A DNA stretch of 64,000 bases from SZUA-35 sp965530755 (GTDB lineage: Bacteria > Actinomycetota > Acidimicrobiia > Acidimicrobiales > SZUA-35). Location of the stretch: positions 1 through 64,000 of the forward strand of contig CBESNA010000005.1 of the NCBI GenBank assembly GCA_965530755.1, read 5' to 3'. Position 1 is the stretch's first letter. The number at the start of each line of letters is the position of its first letter. Below, piece after piece: positions 1 through 9,792 of this stretch. The position numbers and the translations under genes were made by a program. The notes under the pieces are model-generated. The model made no database searches, was not told the origin of the DNA, and saw only the letters and a list, made by a program, of their open reading frames with translations.

Positions 1-2
1 CC

Positions 3-3000
3 ATCAACCTCCCCGGCGGCGCCAACGCCACCACCTACGACTTCGGCGAAGTCGTCCCGGGCGACCTCTCCGGCTCGGTCTACATCGACACCGACAACTC
101 GGGGGTGTTCGACGCAGCCGAAACCGGCATCGCCGGAGTCCAATTGGACCTCGCCGGCGTGGATGACCTCGGCTCACCGATCTCACTGACCACCTCCACC
201 GCCGCCGACGGCACCTACTCATTCACCAACCTCCGGCCCGGCAACTACACGATCGCTGAAACCCAGCCCGGCGCGTACAGCGACGGCATCGACGCCGTCG
301 GCACCGCCGGTGGCACGCTCGCCAATGACTCGGTCTCCGACATCGTGCTCGGCTCAGGAGACTCCGGCAGCGGCTACGACTTCGGCGAGCTCGTGGGAGC
401 CAGCGTCGGAGGCACCGTTGTCGACGACGGCGGCAACCCCATCCGGAACGTCTCACTCACCCTTTCTGGAACCGATGACCTCGGCAATCCGGTGAGCCTG
501 TCGACCACGACTGCGGCCGACGGCACCTACCGGTTCACAGGCCTCCGCCCCGGCACCTACACCATCACCGAAACCCAACCCACCGGCTACGGCGACGGCG
601 GCGAAACCGCCGGCACCGTTGACGGAAACCCGATCGGCGACGACACCGGCAACGACCAGATCACCGACGTCGTCGTCACCTCTGGGGCGATCGGAAGCGA
701 CTACGACTTCGACGAGACCCGCGGTTCCATCTCCGGCTCGGTTTACCTCGACCTCGACGGCAACGGGACCCGCAACGGCGCCGAGATCGGAATCGGCGGC
801 GTCGAGATCACCCTCGTTGGCGACGACGACCTCGGCAACCCCGTGTCGCTGACCACCACCACGGCCGCAGACGGCACCTACTCGTTCACCGATCTCCTCT
901 CCGGCGACTTCGCGGTCACGGAGCCGACGCAGCCGGCCGGCCAGATCGACGGGCGAGAAGAAGCAGGCACTGCGGGCGGCATCGCCGGCAACACACCCGT
1001 CACGAACGACACCATCACCGACATCGCTCTTGCGCCGGGCCAGAACGCCACCGGCTACCTCTTCGGCGAATGGGAGAACGCGATCATCGCCGGCTCCGTC
1101 GTCGACGAGCTCGGCCGACCGATCCCGAACGTCACGTTCACGCTGAGCGGAACCGACGACAACGGCGCTCCCGTGACTGGCAATGCCACGACGGGCACCG
1201 ATGGCACCTACGCCTTCACCGGCCTGACCCCGGGCACATACACGATCAACGAGACCCAGCCCGCCGCCTACGGCGACGGCGGTGAACAGGTCGGCACGGT
1301 CAGCGGCACAACCGTCGGCACCGCAACCGACGACCAGATCGCCGACATCGTGCTCGGACCGAACGAGAACGGTGTCGACTACGACTTCATCGAGACCCTG
1401 GGTTCGCTGAGCGGCAGCGTCTATGACGACGCCGACGGCAGCGGGACCCTCGGCGGAGGCGACACCGGCATCGGCGGCACCACCGTCGGGCTCACCGGCA
1501 CCGACGTCAACGGCGCTGCAGTCAACACCACCACCGTCACCGCATCGGATGGCACCTACACCTTCACCGGCCTGGTCGGCGGAACCTACGCGCTGACCGA
1601 GACCCAGCCGGCCGGCTATCTCGACGGAGCGGAGTCCGCTGGATCCGCCGGCGGCGACACCACCATCAACGACGTGATCTCCAACATCACCAGCACCGGT
1701 GGGGCCGATGAGACGGGCTACGACTTCGGCGAGATCGATGCGGCCAGCGTGTCCGGCTCGGTCGTCGATGATGCCGGCAACCCGATCCCGGGGACAACAA
1801 TCACCCTCACCGGTACCGACGATCTCGGTGCAGCCGTCCTGCTCACCAATACGACTGTTGCCACCGGTGTGTACTCCTTCGACGGACTCCGCCCCGGCAC
1901 CTACACCGTCACCGAGACCCAGCCTGTGGGCTACGGCGACGGCGGCGAAACCGCAGGACCGACCGGCGGCACAGTCGTGGACGACCAGATCTCGAATATC
2001 GTGCTCGGGCCGGACACCGACGCCATCGACAACAACTTCGACGAAACACGCAGCTCCATCAGCGGCAGCATCTTCGACGATCTGAACAGCAACGCCACCC
2101 CACAGGGGGGCGAACCGGGCATCCCCTCCGTCACCGTCACGTTGACGGGAACCGATGACGTCGGCTCGACCATCAACCGCACCACGACGTCGGACAGCAG
2201 CGGCAACTTCAGCTTCGACGGACTGCTCTCCGGCACCTACACACTGATCGAGACCCAGCCGGCCGGCTTCGTCGACGGCGCAGACACCGCCGGTACCGCC
2301 GGCGGCGACGACACCACCCAGAACGACCAGGTCTCTGCCATCCCGATCGGTCCGGGAACCGACGAGTCCGGCTACCTGTTCGCCGAGGTTCGCTCCGTGA
2401 GCCTGGCCGGCTCGGTGTTCGTCGATGACGACAACGACGGAACCCCCGACGCCGGAGAGTCCGGCATCGGGTCGGTCGGGGTGAACCTCAACGGCATCGA
2501 CGATCTCGGTCAAGCTGTCTCGATCTCCACGACAACTGCGGCGGACGGCACCTACAGCTTCTCCAGCCTCCGTCCGGGCACGTACTCGGTCGCGGAAGTG
2601 CAACCGGCGGCCTACCTCGACGGCGTCGACAGCGTCGGCTCGGCAGGCGGCACCCTTGCCCCTGATCGGATCAACGGCATCGCCCTCGCCTCCGGCGACA
2701 GCGGCACCGACTACGACTTCGGCGAGCTCGCCCCAGCAGCGATCTCCGGCGCTGTCTCAGACGACTTCGGGGCCCCGATCAGCGCTGTGACGATCACACT
2801 CGAGGGCACCGACGACCTCGGCTCGCCCGTTTCCGTCACCACGACCACAGCGGCCGACGGCACCTACACCTTCGCCGGTCTCCGCCCCGGCACCTACACC
2901 CTCACCGAAACCCAGCCCACGGCCTACGCGGACGGCGGCGAGACCGCAGGAACCATCAACGGCACCACAGTCGGCGACGACACCGCCGACGACATGATCA

Positions 3001-5867
3001 CCGCCATCACTCTCGGCTCTGGCCAGACCGGCATCAACTACGACTTCGACGAGTTCACCGGCACCATCAGCGGCCTCGTCTTCCTCGATGCCGACGGCGA
3101 CACCGTCCCGAGCACGGGCGACACCGACCTCAGCGGCGTGACGATCGACCTCGTTGGCATCGACGTCAACGGCGCAGCGGTGTCGGCGACCACTACGACG
3201 GCAGCAGACGGCACGTACACCTTCGACCATCTCCTGGCCGGCACCTACTCGGTGGCCGAGACGCAGCCCGCCGTCCTGATCGACGGCATCGACTCTCCTG
3301 GTTCGACCGGCGGCACAGCCGACAACAACCCCGGGGGCGATCTCATCTCCGGTATCCCGGTCGCGCCCGGAGCGGATTCGACCGACAACAACTTCAGCGA
3401 GGTCGAGGCCGGCAGCCTCAGCGGATCAGTCCTCGACGACGGTGGCAACGGCATCGCCGGAGTCACGGTCACGCTGACCGGAACCAACCACTTCGGCACT
3501 GCCATCTCGATCACCACCACGACGGCCGCAGACGGCACCTACCTGTTCGATCTACTTGCGCCCGGGACCTACACGATCACCGAAACGCAGCCCACGGCCT
3601 ACGGCGACGGCAGCGAGACAGCCGGCACCATCGGCGGCATCACTGTGGGTGACGACACCGCCGACGACACCATCACCGCCATCGCTGTCGGCTCCGGCGA
3701 AGCCGGTATCAACTACGACTTCGACGAGACCCGCATGTCGATCTCGGGCACCGTCGTGGTCGACACCAACGGCGACGGCTCTGCTGACACCGGCGAGATC
3801 GGAATCGGCGGAGTGACCGTCGACCTCACCGGCACCACCGTCGACGGCGCTCCGATCTCGGAGTCCACCACGACGGCCGCAGACGGCACCTACACCTTCG
3901 GCGATCTGCTCGCCGGTACCTACACCGTCACCGAAACTCAGCCTGCGGGCTACCTCGACGGCGGCGAATCTGCCGGCTCGGTCGGTGGCACCGTGTCAGA
4001 CGATCAGATCAGTGCAGTTCCGCTCGCCCCCGGCGTCGATGCCACCAACTACGACTTCGGCGAGATCGAGCCGTCGTCGATCGGTGGCTCGGTGAGCGAC
4101 GACCTCGGTCGTCCGATTCCCGGAACGGCCATCACCCTCACCGGCACCGACGATCTCGGAAACCCGGTGGCAGCGACCATCACCACAGCCGCCGATGGCA
4201 CCTATACCTTCACCGACCTCCGCCCCGGCACCTACACCGTCTCCGAAACCCAGCCCATCGGCTACGGGGACGGCGGCGAAAGCGCCGGCTCCGTCGACGG
4301 CACCACCGTCGGCGACGACACCATCAACGATGAGACCAGCGGCATCGTGCTCACTTCGGGCAGCACCGGGAAGGACTACGATTTCGATGAGACGACCAGC
4401 AGTCTCGCCGGCGCCGTGGTCCAGGTGACTACCTCCGGCGAGGCACCGATCGCCGGTGTCACCGTTGACCTGACGGGCACCGACCTCACCGGCGCAACAG
4501 TCGCCACGTCAACCACGAGCGCCACCGACGGCACCTACCTCTTCGACGGCCTCCTGGCCGGCGACTACACCATCACCGAAACCCAGCCTGTCGTCTTCGT
4601 GGATGGTCCGGAACGGGTCGGCACCGCCGGCGGCGACGCGACAGTCGACGACGTCATCAGCAGCATCCCGCTCACAGCCGCCCTCGACGCCGCCGGGTAC
4701 GACTTCACCGAGACCGGCACCGTCCTCACCGGACGGGTCTGGCTCGACCGCACCGACGACGGTGCCCCTGACCCGACCGAGGACCTCGACCTCAGCGGGA
4801 TCACGATCGATCTGATCGGGCAGGACGGATCCATCATCGCCACCACGACCACCTCCCCTGACGGCACCTACGCCATCGGCGGCCTCGTGGTCGGTACCTA
4901 CACCGTCCGCCAGACTCAGCCCCCGGAGTGGGGTTCGATCACCCCGAACGACATTCTCGTCGTTCTGCCGGTCACCGGCCTGAGCGGCGTCGACTTCGGC
5001 GAGCAGGCAGGGGCCATCTCCGGTGCCGTGTTCGGCGACGACGACATGAACGGCGTCGACGACCAGACCACGCCTCGCGTCGGAGTGACCGTCACGCTGA
5101 GCGACGCCGGCGGTGTTGTGGCCACGACGACCACCGACGCTGCAGGTCACTACGTCTTCATGGGTCTCCCGGCCGGCGACTACACCGTCACGATCGCACC
5201 GCCCACCGGCAACGCCTTCACGGCTCCGAACGTCGGCACCGACGACGCCATCGATTCCGATGTCGATCCGTCGACCGGCCAGGTGCCCGTGCGGTTGGCA
5301 CCGGGGCAGGTCGTCACCGACATCGATGCCGGACTCATGGAGATCGCGCAGGACGTCGCGATCGAGATCACCACGCCGAAGACCACCGTCGAGATCGGCG
5401 ACGACGTGCAGTTCGTCGTCACTGTCACCAACGCGGGGAACGTGCCGATCATCGGCGGCGTCACAGTGACCATCCCGGTACCGACCAACACCACCTTCGT
5501 CTCGGCGGCCGGAACCGGCTGGACGATCACCGTCGCAAACGGACTGGTCACGGCCACTCGGCCAGACACGCTCGCCCCCGGCGAAGCGACCCCTTCGATC
5601 ACGCTCGTGATCGAACCCGTCCGTGCCGGCACCATCTCCGCCACCGCCGAGGTCGCTCTCTCCAACGGCCTGACCGAGACGACGCAGACAAACAACCTGT
5701 CGACCGTGCCGGTCACCGTGATCAACGCCACCACGACCACCAGCATCCCGAACCTCGCCTACACAGGCGGCTCGCTCCTGTTGCTCCTTCTCATCGCCGG
5801 AGGGCTGATCATCACCGGCCGGACGCTCATGCTCGTCGGAGCCCCGCGGCGCCGCGAAGACGACTAG
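3..5867 (+). CDS. Giant repeat surface protein with LAYTG sorting signal (5' end outside window)
   Basis: The frame is open from base 3, so the gene starts left of the window and 1954 residues are visible; a GTG at 105 is only an internal codon. About 16 prealbumin-like beta modules of roughly 105-120 residues follow one another, related to SdrD-B/CNA-B and carboxypeptidase-regulatory-like domains, each with a DGTYxFxxLxxGxYxxxETQP core. Two kinds mostly alternate. One has an Asp-rich, calcium-loop-like start (such as DLDGNGTRNGAE) and usually ends in FGE. The other starts with VDDxGNPI and usually ends in FDET. A DUF11-like domain follows near residues 1790-1900. The end is a Thr-rich stretch, LAYTG (37 residues from the C-terminus), a hydrophobic segment and a basic tail, which is the layout of a sortase substrate. 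LAxTG is the motif of class E sortases. Role inferred: wall-anchored stalk or adhesin. The stop overlaps that of the convergent dipeptidase gene. Confidence 0.9.
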   Translation: MNLPGGANATTYDFGEVVPGDLSGSVYIDTDNSGVFDAAETGIAGVQLDLAGVDDLGSPISLTTSTAADGTYSFTNLRPGNYTIAETQPGAYSDGIDAVGTAGGTLANDSVSDIVLGSGDSGSGYDFGELVGASVGGTVVDDGGNPIRNVSLTLSGTDDLGNPVSLSTTTAADGTYRFTGLRPGTYTITETQPTGYGDGGETAGTVDGNPIGDDTGNDQITDVVVTSGAIGSDYDFDETRGSISGSVYLDLDGNGTRNGAEIGIGGVEITLVGDDDLGNPVSLTTTTAADGTYSFTDLLSGDFAVTEPTQPAGQIDGREEAGTAGGIAGNTPVTNDTITDIALAPGQNATGYLFGEWENAIIAGSVVDELGRPIPNVTFTLSGTDDNGAPVTGNATTGTDGTYAFTGLTPGTYTINETQPAAYGDGGEQVGTVSGTTVGTATDDQIADIVLGPNENGVDYDFIETLGSLSGSVYDDADGSGTLGGGDTGIGGTTVGLTGTDVNGAAVNTTTVTASDGTYTFTGLVGGTYALTETQPAGYLDGAESAGSAGGDTTINDVISNITSTGGADETGYDFGEIDAASVSGSVVDDAGNPIPGTTITLTGTDDLGAAVLLTNTTVATGVYSFDGLRPGTYTVTETQPVGYGDGGETAGPTGGTVVDDQISNIVLGPDTDAIDNNFDETRSSISGSIFDDLNSNATPQGGEPGIPSVTVTLTGTDDVGSTINRTTTSDSSGNFSFDGLLSGTYTLIETQPAGFVDGADTAGTAGGDDTTQNDQVSAIPIGPGTDESGYLFAEVRSVSLAGSVFVDDDNDGTPDAGESGIGSVGVNLNGIDDLGQAVSISTTTAADGTYSFSSLRPGTYSVAEVQPAAYLDGVDSVGSAGGTLAPDRINGIALASGDSGTDYDFGELAPAAISGAVSDDFGAPISAVTITLEGTDDLGSPVSVTTTTAADGTYTFAGLRPGTYTLTETQPTAYADGGETAGTINGTTVGDDTADDMITAITLGSGQTGINYDFDEFTGTISGLVFLDADGDTVPSTGDTDLSGVTIDLVGIDVNGAAVSATTTTAADGTYTFDHLLAGTYSVAETQPAVLIDGIDSPGSTGGTADNNPGGDLISGIPVAPGADSTDNNFSEVEAGSLSGSVLDDGGNGIAGVTVTLTGTNHFGTAISITTTTAADGTYLFDLLAPGTYTITETQPTAYGDGSETAGTIGGITVGDDTADDTITAIAVGSGEAGINYDFDETRMSISGTVVVDTNGDGSADTGEIGIGGVTVDLTGTTVDGAPISESTTTAADGTYTFGDLLAGTYTVTETQPAGYLDGGESAGSVGGTVSDDQISAVPLAPGVDATNYDFGEIEPSSIGGSVSDDLGRPIPGTAITLTGTDDLGNPVAATITTAADGTYTFTDLRPGTYTVSETQPIGYGDGGESAGSVDGTTVGDDTINDETSGIVLTSGSTGKDYDFDETTSSLAGAVVQVTTSGEAPIAGVTVDLTGTDLTGATVATSTTSATDGTYLFDGLLAGDYTITETQPVVFVDGPERVGTAGGDATVDDVISSIPLTAALDAAGYDFTETGTVLTGRVWLDRTDDGAPDPTEDLDLSGITIDLIGQDGSIIATTTTSPDGTYAIGGLVVGTYTVRQTQPPEWGSITPNDILVVLPVTGLSGVDFGEQAGAISGAVFGDDDMNGVDDQTTPRVGVTVTLSDAGGVVATTTTDAAGHYVFMGLPAGDYTVTIAPPTGNAFTAPNVGTDDAIDSDVDPSTGQVPVRLAPGQVVTDIDAGLMEIAQDVAIEITTPKTTVEIGDDVQFVVTVTNAGNVPIIGGVTVTIPVPTNTTFVSAAGTGWTITVANGLVTATRPDTLAPGEATPSITLVIEPVRAGTISATAEVALSNGLTETTQTNNLSTVPVTVINATTTTSIPNLAYTGGSLLLLLLIAGGLIITGRTLMLVGAPRRREDD

Positions 5868-6850
5868 CCACAGACCTGACGGAACAACCTCACAGCGTTG
5901 CCCCCGAGGACCTTGTCGACTTCGTCGGCGTGGAATCCTCTACCGATCAAGTCTGCGGCCACGTCGCCGAATTGCCGGTACTCGGTGAGCACGGGTTTGT
6001 AGTTGGCGTCGAGATCGGTGCCGATGGCAACGCAGTCGGTACCGACCAGCTCGACCAACCGGCAGATCTCGTCGACGTACTCCCCAAGCGCCGTTGCCGT
6101 GACACCCGCCGGCCACGCCCCGATCAGACCACCGGCGTCAGCAACGACGCGAGCATGATCATCGGTGAGCAGACGAGGGTGCTCCGAACCCGGCCCGGCC
6201 AAGTGACTGTGGGAGATGACGAGCGGGTCGGCCGAGACCTCGAGGGCCCCAACCGTCGTGTCGAAGGTGGCGTGGGCGAGATCGATGATCATCCCCAGTC
6301 GGTTCATCTCGTTGACGACCTCGGCGCCGAACGGCGTCAGTCCACCGTGTCGGGGAGCCTCGGTTTGAATGTCCCCGAGCTCGTTGACGCGGTAGTGCAC
6401 GAGGGTGATCATCCGAGCGCCGAGATCGGCAGCCTCGATCAGCCCGTCGAGCCGGCCGTCGAGGAAGTCGGCGCCCTCACACGAGACGAACGCCGAACCT
6501 CGCCCATCGGCGTGCGCCGTTTCGATGTCGGAAGCGACCCGGACCTGTCGTACCTCATCGAATACCGACCGGAGCCCAGCCAGCTGTTGATCGTGATCGG
6601 CCCTGGCCTCGCCTGGCTCGAACGAGCGGCCCGCCGCCAACCCCCCGGTTGCCGTCGGCCGCAGCACGGCGAGGTCGGCGACCGTCGACACACTCACACA
6701 ACACACCCCGGCGTCGGCGGCCTGTCGAATGGATGCCGCTGCGGTCGATGACCCGAGCAACTCGACAATGGGCGACGTGTCCTCGTACCCGGCGAGAAAG
6801 CAGCGACCGGGGTGGGCGTGAAGATCGAGCCATGGACCGTGGGTCCTCAT
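5864..6850 (-). CDS. Membrane dipeptidase-like metallohydrolase (peptidase family M19)
   Basis: 328 residues, close to the usual M19 length. The N-terminal LDLHAHPG carries the metal-binding His-x-His (H11, H13). Further family features are the ISHSH segment followed by RLLTDDHARVVADAGG, and the late GTDLDAN segment. These enzymes are TIM-barrel zinc dipeptidases that often cleave D-containing or modified dipeptides; the substrate here is unknown. No signal peptide is seen, so it is probably cytoplasmic. The ATG overlaps the stop of the adenosine-deaminase-family gene by four bases (ATGA), so the two are translationally coupled. Its stop codon shares the CTAG palindrome with the stop of the convergent surface-protein gene. 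Confidence 0.85.
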   Translation of the reverse strand: MRTHGPWLDLHAHPGRCFLAGYEDTSPIVELLGSSTAAASIRQAADAGVCCVSVSTVADLAVLRPTATGGLAAGRSFEPGEARADHDQQLAGLRSVFDEVRQVRVASDIETAHADGRGSAFVSCEGADFLDGRLDGLIEAADLGARMITLVHYRVNELGDIQTEAPRHGGLTPFGAEVVNEMNRLGMIIDLAHATFDTTVGALEVSADPLVISHSHLAGPGSEHPRLLTDDHARVVADAGGLIGAWPAGVTATALGEYVDEICRLVELVGTDCVAIGTDLDANYKPVLTEYRQFGDVAADLIGRGFHADEVDKVLGGNAVRLFRQVCG

Positions 6851-7884
6851 GGTCGGGGCTCCACGTCCGCCAGCTCATCGACGATCTTCTGCTTGAGCGC
6901 CGCCGGGGCGAACGAAGCATCGAGGGCCGCTCGCTGCAAATCCACCAAGCCCCTTTCGTCGAGCCCGAGGAGGCCGGCTGCGATCTCGAGCTCGGTCACC
7001 AGATCCGTGGCGAACCACCCCGGATCGTCAGTGTTGATCGAGACGTTCAGACCGGCATCGATGAGCGCCGGGAGCGGGTGAGCGTCGATCCCCTCGACGA
7101 CTTGGAGGAGGTCATTCGACGTGGGGCATACCTCGAGCATGATCCCGCGTTCGACGAGCTGGGCGACCAGCGTTGGGTCCTCGAGACAACGGACGCCGTG
7201 GCCGATGCGTTCGGCGCCGAGGTCGTCGATCGCGGCCCAGATGCTGTGGGCACCCTCGGTCTCGCCGGCGTGCGGCAAGGAGTGCAATCCGAGTGCGCGA
7301 GCCCGAGTGAACTGGTCCGCGTACGGCTTCGCCGGGAAGCCGACCTCGTAGCCACCGAGTCCGATCGCGACGAGGCCGTTCGGAGTGTTCGGCCCCTCGA
7401 GATAGTCGATCGTGATCTCGTCGCCAGGAGTTTCGATGTCGCGGGGGACGTCGATGACCCAGGCCAACTCGACCCCGAGCGATGCAGCCCGGCGGCGACC
7501 TTCGTCCAAACCGTCCCGATACTCGTCCGGCGCCATGCCACGGCGATCCTCACGGTCGTAGAGATGGGTGAAGGCCGTGGTCGTGACCTCCGCATACCGG
7601 ACGTTCTGACTCGCCATCGTGGCGGCCAGATCTTCGGTGATCGTGGCCAGATCCTCACCGGAGCGGAGCAACGAGAGCCCGTAGAAGAACTGCCGAGCGA
7701 AGTCGGGGAAGCCGTCGAACGAGAACCGTTCAGGGAGCCCGTCCGGCCAGATTCCTGTGGGATCGACACCGTGCCGTCCCGACAAGGCGGCCACGGTGTC
7801 CACCGACATCGACCCCTCGAGGTGGATGTGAAGCTCCACTTTGGGAAGCTGGCGAAGCCAGGCGGGATCGACCGTCGTTGACAT
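6847..7884 (-). CDS. Adenosine deaminase family protein
   Basis: 345 residues with the full zinc-hydrolase signature of the family: KVELHIHLEGS at residues 15-25 (H19 and H21 as metal ligands), a central HAGE, RIGHG, and NTDDPG near residue 290. Members hydrolytically deaminate adenosine, adenine or 6-aminodeoxyfutalosine. The sequence alone does not settle which, so no symbol is given. It is the first gene of a two-gene unit with the M19 dipeptidase and starts 16 bases downstream of the XRE regulator gene, so it may also be reached by transcription from that operon. Start chosen: ATG at 7884, which places the HIH motif at the usual distance. Confidence 0.88.
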   Translation of the reverse strand: MSTTVDPAWLRQLPKVELHIHLEGSMSVDTVAALSGRHGVDPTGIWPDGLPERFSFDGFPDFARQFFYGLSLLRSGEDLATITEDLAATMASQNVRYAEVTTTAFTHLYDREDRRGMAPDEYRDGLDEGRRRAASLGVELAWVIDVPRDIETPGDEITIDYLEGPNTPNGLVAIGLGGYEVGFPAKPYADQFTRARALGLHSLPHAGETEGAHSIWAAIDDLGAERIGHGVRCLEDPTLVAQLVERGIMLEVCPTSNDLLQVVEGIDAHPLPALIDAGLNVSINTDDPGWFATDLVTELEIAAGLLGLDERGLVDLQRAALDASFAPAALKQKIVDELADVEPRP

Positions 7885-7900
7885 GCTCCGACCTTAACGA

Positions 7901-8104
7901 TCAGTCGGCGGCAACGTCAGGCGTGAACAACGCCTCGATCGACTCGCCGAACACTGCAGCGATCTTGAACGCCAACGGGAGGCTCGGGTCGTATCGCCCG
8001 TTCTCGATCGCGTTGATGGTCTGGCGCGACACGCCGAGCGCGTCGCCGAGCGTGCCCTGACTCCATGACTTTGCCGTGCGCAGCTCACGAACCCGGTTGT
8101 CCAT
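7901..8104 (-). CDS. Small XRE-family HTH transcriptional regulator
   Basis: 67 residues beginning MDNRVRELR and consisting almost only of a Cro/CI helix-turn-helix (roughly residues 5-60, with SQGTLGDALGVSRQTINAIE as helices 2 and 3). The start at 8104 is preferred over longer in-frame options because it overlaps the stop of the membrane-protein gene by one base (TGATG) and begins at the family's normal N-terminus. Small regulators of this kind are often paired with a membrane protein of the DUF2178/DUF3796 type, the arrangement seen here. The twin palindrome in the operon promoter (8531-8563) is the natural candidate for its binding site, which would make it autoregulatory; this is inference. 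Confidence 0.88.
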   Translation of the reverse strand: MDNRVRELRTAKSWSQGTLGDALGVSRQTINAIENGRYDPSLPLAFKIAAVFGESIEALFTPDVAAD

Positions 8105-8517
8105 CAGACGGGTGCCCCCCGGCGGGCCGCAGCGACCGACCACGCCGCCATCCCAGCTGCATAGATCACCCACGGTCCCCAGCGGTTGGTGTCGAGACCG
8201 GCCATCGCCAAGAACCCGACGGTGAGGGACATGACCATCGCCACGCCGAACCCGAGTGCCATGGCCGACAGGTGTATGTCACGCTGCATTTCGTCGATCC
8301 GGCCGAGGTGCCTGACCACGGCTCGGACTCCCCACAACGCGGGGATGACCGGCGTGAGTGCCAGTGCGATTTCCCACCAGGCGGCCGGGTCGAAATCGAC
8401 CAACAACGTGACGGCAAAGATTGCCACCACGTAACCGACCACCGCAGGACCGAAGTCACGGGCGTAGGCCGCCCCGGCCCGTCGATCGACTTCACTTTTC
8501 GAGGATGTTTTCACCAT
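8104..8517 (-). CDS. Four-TM membrane protein paired with XRE regulator
   Basis: 137 residues with four hydrophobic segments (about residues 24-42, 47-64, 81-100 and 107-127). It belongs by look and context to the DUF2178-like membrane proteins that accompany small XRE regulators; function unknown. Start chosen: ATG at 8517 (MVKTSSKSE). A TTGACA / 16 bp / TACCAT promoter ends only 7 bases upstream of this codon, so the mRNA is predicted to be leaderless or almost so. A longer reading from 8565 would run back through the promoter and operator and is rejected. Confidence 0.8.
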   Translation of the reverse strand: MVKTSSKSEVDRRAGAAYARDFGPAVVGYVVAIFAVTLLVDFDPAAWWEIALALTPVIPALWGVRAVVRHLGRIDEMQRDIHLSAMALGFGVAMVMSLTVGFLAMAGLDTNRWGPWVIYAAGMAAWSVAAARRGAPV

Positions 8518-8524
8518 GGAACTG

Positions 8525-8563
8525 ATGGTAAAGGAAACTTTCCATATGTCAAGGAAACTTTCC
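8525..8563 (-). promoter_or_regulatory. Promoter with two 20-bp-spaced palindromic operators (XRE operon)
   Basis: Two identical 13-base copies of AAGGAAACTTTCC lie at 8531-8543 and 8551-8563, exactly 20 bp apart (two helical turns). Each contains the odd-centred palindrome GGAAA-C-TTTCC. Read on the minus strand, TTGACA (8547-8552), a 16-bp spacer and TACCAT (8525-8530) form a strong sigma-A-type promoter. One operator fills the spacer and the other covers the upstream edge of the -35 box. This is the geometry of a repressor that blocks polymerase. Confidence 0.75.
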
Positions 8564-8574
8564 AAGCTGCAGTC

Positions 8575-9792
8575 CTACGACGACGAGTGTTCTGACATGC
8601 CCGGTGTCGGCTGCCCTTCTCGTCGACGAGCGGCGAACCACGCCACAACCAAGGCGAGCGCCGCGATCAACGCCATCAGCAGATCGGGGAAGAAGAAGAG
8701 CGACGTCAGGACCACGACGAGTCCGAAGATGGCGAGTTGCCACGGCCCTCGAACCAGGAACCAGATGGAACTCAGAAGCCAGCCGGCCATGGTCAAGAGA
8801 CCGAGCCAGATCGCAGCGTTCTCACCTGTGGACGTGCGCCCGGCATCGCCGACTGCGTTCGCCCAATCTGTGTTGTCGACCACTGTCAACAGCCCTGTGA
8901 CCTCAGAGGCAGATCGGCCCCACTCGGTGTCCTTCGTGAGCTCATTGGCGGTGAGTCGGTAAGCGAAGCCGTCCGCAGCCCAGACGACTTCATCGAACGC
9001 AGGTTGATCCTCTGCCCACGGCGGCCTGGCGAGCACGACCCCGGCATTCCCGAGCACATCGAATTCGCTGAGTTCGATCGGGTCGACCTCCGACCGTGCC
9101 AGCAGCGCGACCCACACCCAAAGACCGGCATCGTCGTCCGGCTGCGCCTGGAGAGTCGCTCCGTTCGAACCATCAGCATGGTCGAACTGCCAGCCGTGCC
9201 TGAGCGCGTCGGCCGGCTGCGTTGTGAAGCGTGCAACCTCGACAAGATCCGAGCCAGCAGGCAGGCCCCAGCCGTCATCGGTCCGAACGACATCACCGGC
9301 CAGCGCGTCGAGGCCGCTCGTCGAAACGTTCACGCCCCACGGCTGGAACCCACCTCCGTCGAGTGAGTCGACGCCGAGAACTGGTTGGCCGAATGGGTCA
9401 TCGGCATCAGCGAAGACACGAGTCAGCTCGATGCCGGACGAACCGAACTCGTCGCCGACCAGATCCATCATCGGCGCTTGCACGTGGTCGAGGGTGTAGC
9501 CGTCGACGAGGAGGTGGGCGGGTTCTGGTGTGGTCGGACCCGGGCTGTCCTCTGCCACCTCGTTCTGAGTGGCGCTCTCGACGATTGCATCGTCGCCGCC
9601 GGCCCAGCTGAGCCCGGCGGCAACCAAGCACACAACCGACAAGGCAAGTGACAGGCGGAGTGCAATCAGCGATCCACTCCACGAAGTCGAGCGAGCCTCG
9701 GCCCGCGCCATGTTGGCGTCGGTCCACACGTTTGCAGAGCCGCGCGGCGTGCCCCGCTCCGATCGTTCTTCGAGTAGCTGTCGAGCGTTCAT
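8575..9792 (-). CDS. Membrane protein co-encoded with ECF sigma factor (possible anti-sigma factor)
   Basis: 405 residues: a charged N-terminal cytoplasmic part (about 1-40), a TM helix near 42-62, a long acidic extracytoplasmic region (about 65-320) and two or three C-terminal TM segments (about 325-395). Its ATG overlaps the stop of the sigma-factor gene by four bases. That position is typical of an anti-sigma factor or membrane sensor controlling the sigma factor, but no ZAS motif (HxxxCxxC) is present, so the role is inferred from context. The product may sense the cell envelope. It ends just before the XRE operon promoter. Confidence 0.75.
   Translation of the reverse strand: MNARQLLEERSERGTPRGSANVWTDANMARAEARSTSWSGSLIALRLSLALSVVCLVAAGLSWAGGDDAIVESATQNEVAEDSPGPTTPEPAHLLVDGYTLDHVQAPMMDLVGDEFGSSGIELTRVFADADDPFGQPVLGVDSLDGGGFQPWGVNVSTSGLDALAGDVVRTDDGWGLPAGSDLVEVARFTTQPADALRHGWQFDHADGSNGATLQAQPDDDAGLWVWVALLARSEVDPIELSEFDVLGNAGVVLARPPWAEDQPAFDEVVWAADGFAYRLTANELTKDTEWGRSASEVTGLLTVVDNTDWANAVGDAGRTSTGENAAIWLGLLTMAGWLLSSIWFLVRGPWQLAIFGLVVVLTSLFFFPDLLMALIAALALVVAWFAARRREGQPTPGMSEHSSS

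Noticed and set aside
453..2603. 716-codon antisense open frame across the repeat-protein gene
   Set aside because: It mirrors the repeats of the plus-strand gene; the Asp/Gly/Thr-rich, high-GC codons of that gene leave the opposite strand open. The product is low-complexity Val/Gly/Arg sequence with no domain.
8518..8565. Longer start for the four-TM protein at 8565
   Set aside because: It would translate through the promoter and one operator copy; the extra residues are unlike the family's N-terminus.
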